DNA of 64,000 nucleotides from MWEI01 sp964600235. GTDB taxonomy: Bacteria > Desulfobacterota > Desulfomonilia > UBA1062. The position numbers and the translations under genes are program-made. Position 1 is the stretch's first letter, and every line of letters starts with the position of its first letter. The stretch covers positions 62,001 through 126,000 of the forward strand of contig CAZRIV010000001.1 in assembly GCA_964600235.1 (NCBI GenBank). The letters are read 5' to 3'. Below the pieces are notes generated by a model. That model had not been told where the DNA came from and ran no database searches. It was given only the letters and a program-made list of their open reading frames with translations. Positions 62,338 through 64,000 of the stretch are shown here, piece by piece.

Positions 62338-63696
62338 TCATGTCGGAGATGCCGCTTCAGCCGCACCATGCGGGTCATTTGAACCGCTGCCCGACGGTCC
62401 CTTGTGGAGCACGCCGTAGATATAGAAAACGCCCGGGATGAAGATGGCCGTGTATGCGAGGGCATAAGCGGCCAGCGTCATGAGCACGTCCGAACTGGAA
62501 AGCGTGGGTGTTACTGACTCGGCTGTGCGCAGGAGTCCGTACACCGCCCAGGGCTGGCGGCCCACCTCGGTGGTGAACCAGCCCAGGACCACGGCCAGGA
62601 ACCCGGACGGGAAGGCCAGGACGGCCGCCCACAGGAACCACCGGGCATTCTCCAGGCGGCCCTTCAGGCGCAGCAACAAGCCCAGGGAGGACAGGCCGAG
62701 CATGAGGACACCCAGGCCCACCATGATGCGGAACGAGAAGAACGGGATCAGTATTGGGGGCCAGTCCTGCTCCGGGAAGTCGCTCAGGCCCGAGACCGGC
62801 TCTGTCCAGCTGCCCGTGGCGAACCAGCTGCCCAGGTTCGGGGTGGTGACGGCAAAGAGGTTCCTCCTGTTTTTCACATCGGGTATGGCGAACCACAACT
62901 GCGCCCCCGGGCTTTCGGGCTGCCAGCGCGCCTCCACGGCAGCGAATTTCGCCGGCTGGTGGGTGTACATGTGCTTGCCGTTGATGTCGCCTATGACGAT
63001 CTGGGCAACGATCAGGATCACGGTGAGGACCAGTCCCCAGTTCAGCATGATGCACCCCTCGGGCCTGCTTTCACTGCGGAGCAGGTAAAAGGCCCCTGCG
63101 GCGATGATGCACATGGAGGTGGTGAGAAATGACCCCAGCAGCATGTGCAGCCAGCGGAAAAGGAAGACAGGGCCCAGGACGATGGCGGTCCAGTCGCTGG
63201 GTATGATCTTCCCGTCCATGACCTCATAGCCCACAGGCACCTGCATCCAGCTGTTGTTGCACAGGATCCAGAAGGATGACAGCACGGCGCCGAAGGCGAG
63301 CATGCAGCACGAGAAGAAGTAGAACTTCGGTCCGACACGGTCTCTGCCGTACAGGACCACGCCCAGGAAGGTGGCCTCAAGCATGAATGCCGTGAAGGTC
63401 TCGTAGCCGAGCAGAGGCCCCATGACGGGTCCGATCCTGGTGGACATGACGCTCCAGTTGGTGCCGAACTGGAAGGCCATGACAATGCCCGACACGATGC
63501 CCATGGCAAAGAGTATGGCAAAGATCTTGAGCCAGAAATCGAAGAGGCGACGGTAAATCGCATTGCCCGCGGCCAGGTGCATCCCTTCGAGCACGGCTAC
63601 CCAGATTGCCAGGCCTATGGTGATGGAGGGAAAGAGGATATGGAAGGAGGCGGTGAATGCGAACTGGATGCGGGAGAGCATTAAGGGGTCTGTCAT
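62338..63696 (-). CDS. cydA: Cytochrome bd ubiquinol oxidase subunit I
   Basis: 452 residues from the ATG at 63696 (a GTG one codon earlier is also possible; AAGGAGG lies upstream). Haem ligand His19 in FTASFHILFPSITIG, GRDRVGPKFYFFSCC, PVGYEVMDGKI with Met axial candidate, and the quinol-site GWFTTEVGRQPWAVYG. The Q-loop is short (bd-I 'short' type). First gene of the six-gene operon. Confidence 0.95.
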   Translation of the reverse strand: MTDPLMLSRIQFAFTASFHILFPSITIGLAIWVAVLEGMHLAAGNAIYRRLFDFWLKIFAILFAMGIVSGIVMAFQFGTNWSVMSTRIGPVMGPLLGYETFTAFMLEATFLGVVLYGRDRVGPKFYFFSCCMLAFGAVLSSFWILCNNSWMQVPVGYEVMDGKIIPSDWTAIVLGPVFLFRWLHMLLGSFLTTSMCIIAAGAFYLLRSESRPEGCIMLNWGLVLTVILIVAQIVIGDINGKHMYTHQPAKFAAVEARWQPESPGAQLWFAIPDVKNRRNLFAVTTPNLGSWFATGSWTEPVSGLSDFPEQDWPPILIPFFSFRIMVGLGVLMLGLSSLGLLLRLKGRLENARWFLWAAVLAFPSGFLAVVLGWFTTEVGRQPWAVYGLLRTAESVTPTLSSSDVLMTLAAYALAYTAIFIPGVFYIYGVLHKGPSGSGSNDPHGAAEAASPT

Positions 63697-63891
63697 CACG
63701 GAATAGAACCTCCTTGGGCGCGCGGTTTTTCTTACCCTCTCATCTAACTAAAATCATACATGGTTTAATTATATATACGTGAAGCTAACATGATTGCAAG
63801 TCAAGGGGAAACATGGGCTGCCTGGTTCGGGGCATGGACCAAGTGCAGTGCCCATGAAACCTTGAACCGTACGGAACCGCTCTCCACGCAG
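63697..63891. other. Upstream region of cydA
   Basis: About 195 bp including ATAAAATCATACATGG-like AT-rich sequence that may hold the cydA promoter. I cannot pick a convincing -35/-10. A stem GGGCA-N14-TGCCC lies at 63831-63853. Confidence 0.3.
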
Positions 63892-63933
63892 TCTTGAACG
63901 GACCAAGTTTTTTCACCCCTTCAAACGCACATT
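63892..63933. repeat. Partial MITE-like element, copy E
   Basis: Read in reverse, AATGTGCGTTTGAAGGGGTG followed by AAAAAACTTGGTCCGTTCAA matches one end of copy B (TGTGCGTTTGAAGGGGTTTA then AACTTATCCGTTCAA). The other end is not recognisable before cydA. Confidence 0.5.
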
Positions 63934-63947
63934 CCTGATTAAACGGC

Positions 63948-64000
63948 CTATGCCGCCTTGACGTTCCCCTCGCGGGCTTCCACCAGCGGGTCAAAGGGCA
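63948..64000 (-). CDS. Possible C-terminal fragment of a gene extending beyond the window
   Basis: On the minus strand the frame reads PFDPLVEAREGNVKAA then stops at TAG (63950-63948). The composition is protein-like but too short to identify. The gene would begin outside the window. Confidence 0.25.
   Translation of the reverse strand, partial: PFDPLVEAREGNVKAA

Overview
The window looks like chromosomal DNA of a Gram-negative (diderm), largely anaerobic bacterium, most plausibly of the Deltaproteobacteria/Desulfobacterota kind. Outer-membrane and periplasmic functions are visible (PagL-type lipid A deacylase, ZraP-type periplasmic protein, AsmA, lipoproteins), next to a PrdB/GrdB-like selenoprotein, a TatT lipoprotein, NrpR-type nitrogen regulators and a cytochrome bd oxidase. 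The phylum is an inference; there is no rRNA or tRNA to anchor it. I see no CRISPR array, prophage or autonomous insertion sequence.

Layout. 0-5.6 kb: a cyclic-nucleotide-binding protein (cut by the window edge) convergent with a patatin phospholipase, then a PAS histidine kinase and a NarX/NarL-like two-component pair. 5.7-17.6 kb: a nitrogen/central-carbon block with a truncated amidotransferase remnant, gdhA, an NrpR-type regulator, an isochorismatase-fold protein that lacks its catalytic Asp, a PPDK-N fusion protein, an MBL-fold hydrolase, a second NrpR-type regulator divergent from an FMN-type glutamate synthase, and an isopropylmalate/isocitrate-type dehydrogenase. The intergenic region between the second regulator and the glutamate synthase carries several GGCA-N6-TGCC-like palindromes, with the architecture of archaeal NrpR operators.

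17.7-30 kb: a ZraS/ZraR pair divergent from a ZraP-like gene with a textbook sigma-54 promoter, purM-purN, a small FAD-protein/prepilin cluster, an RCC1/PKD lipoprotein, and groES-groEL under a CIRCE operator. 30-36.9 kb: glgX and a stand-alone CBM48 protein, a transporter remnant cut at a repeat, slyX, an Fe-type alcohol dehydrogenase, a small monooxygenase, PagL and a GpsA-like dehydrogenase. 37-43.4 kb: a dipeptide-type ABC operon headed by a TatT lipoprotein; one of its ATPases has lost its Walker B region.

43.5-54.8 kb: a Cys-rich secreted protein, a Sel1-repeat protein, then a co-directional run of selenoprotein (in-frame TGA read as selenocysteine), alkyl-DHAP-synthase-like flavoprotein, AsmA, UbiA prenyltransferase and cytochrome b5/DUF2231 membrane protein, followed by a DUF3592/ankyrin protein. 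54.8-57.7 kb is an AT-rich accessory patch with an ankyrin lipoprotein and a higBA toxin-antitoxin pair. 58-63.7 kb is a tightly coupled operon cydA-cydB-inositol-phosphate synthase-sugar isomerase-UbiE/MenG-methyltransferase.

A family of small intergenic elements with TGTGCGTTTGAA-type ends runs through the window. Two full-length copies of about 200 bp, one with perfect 14-bp terminal inverted repeats, carry long internal hairpins; several partial copies also occur. They look like non-autonomous (MITE-like) elements. The observations I rate highest are the selenoprotein/ether-lipid-like cluster, the paired NrpR regulators with candidate operators, and this repeat family.
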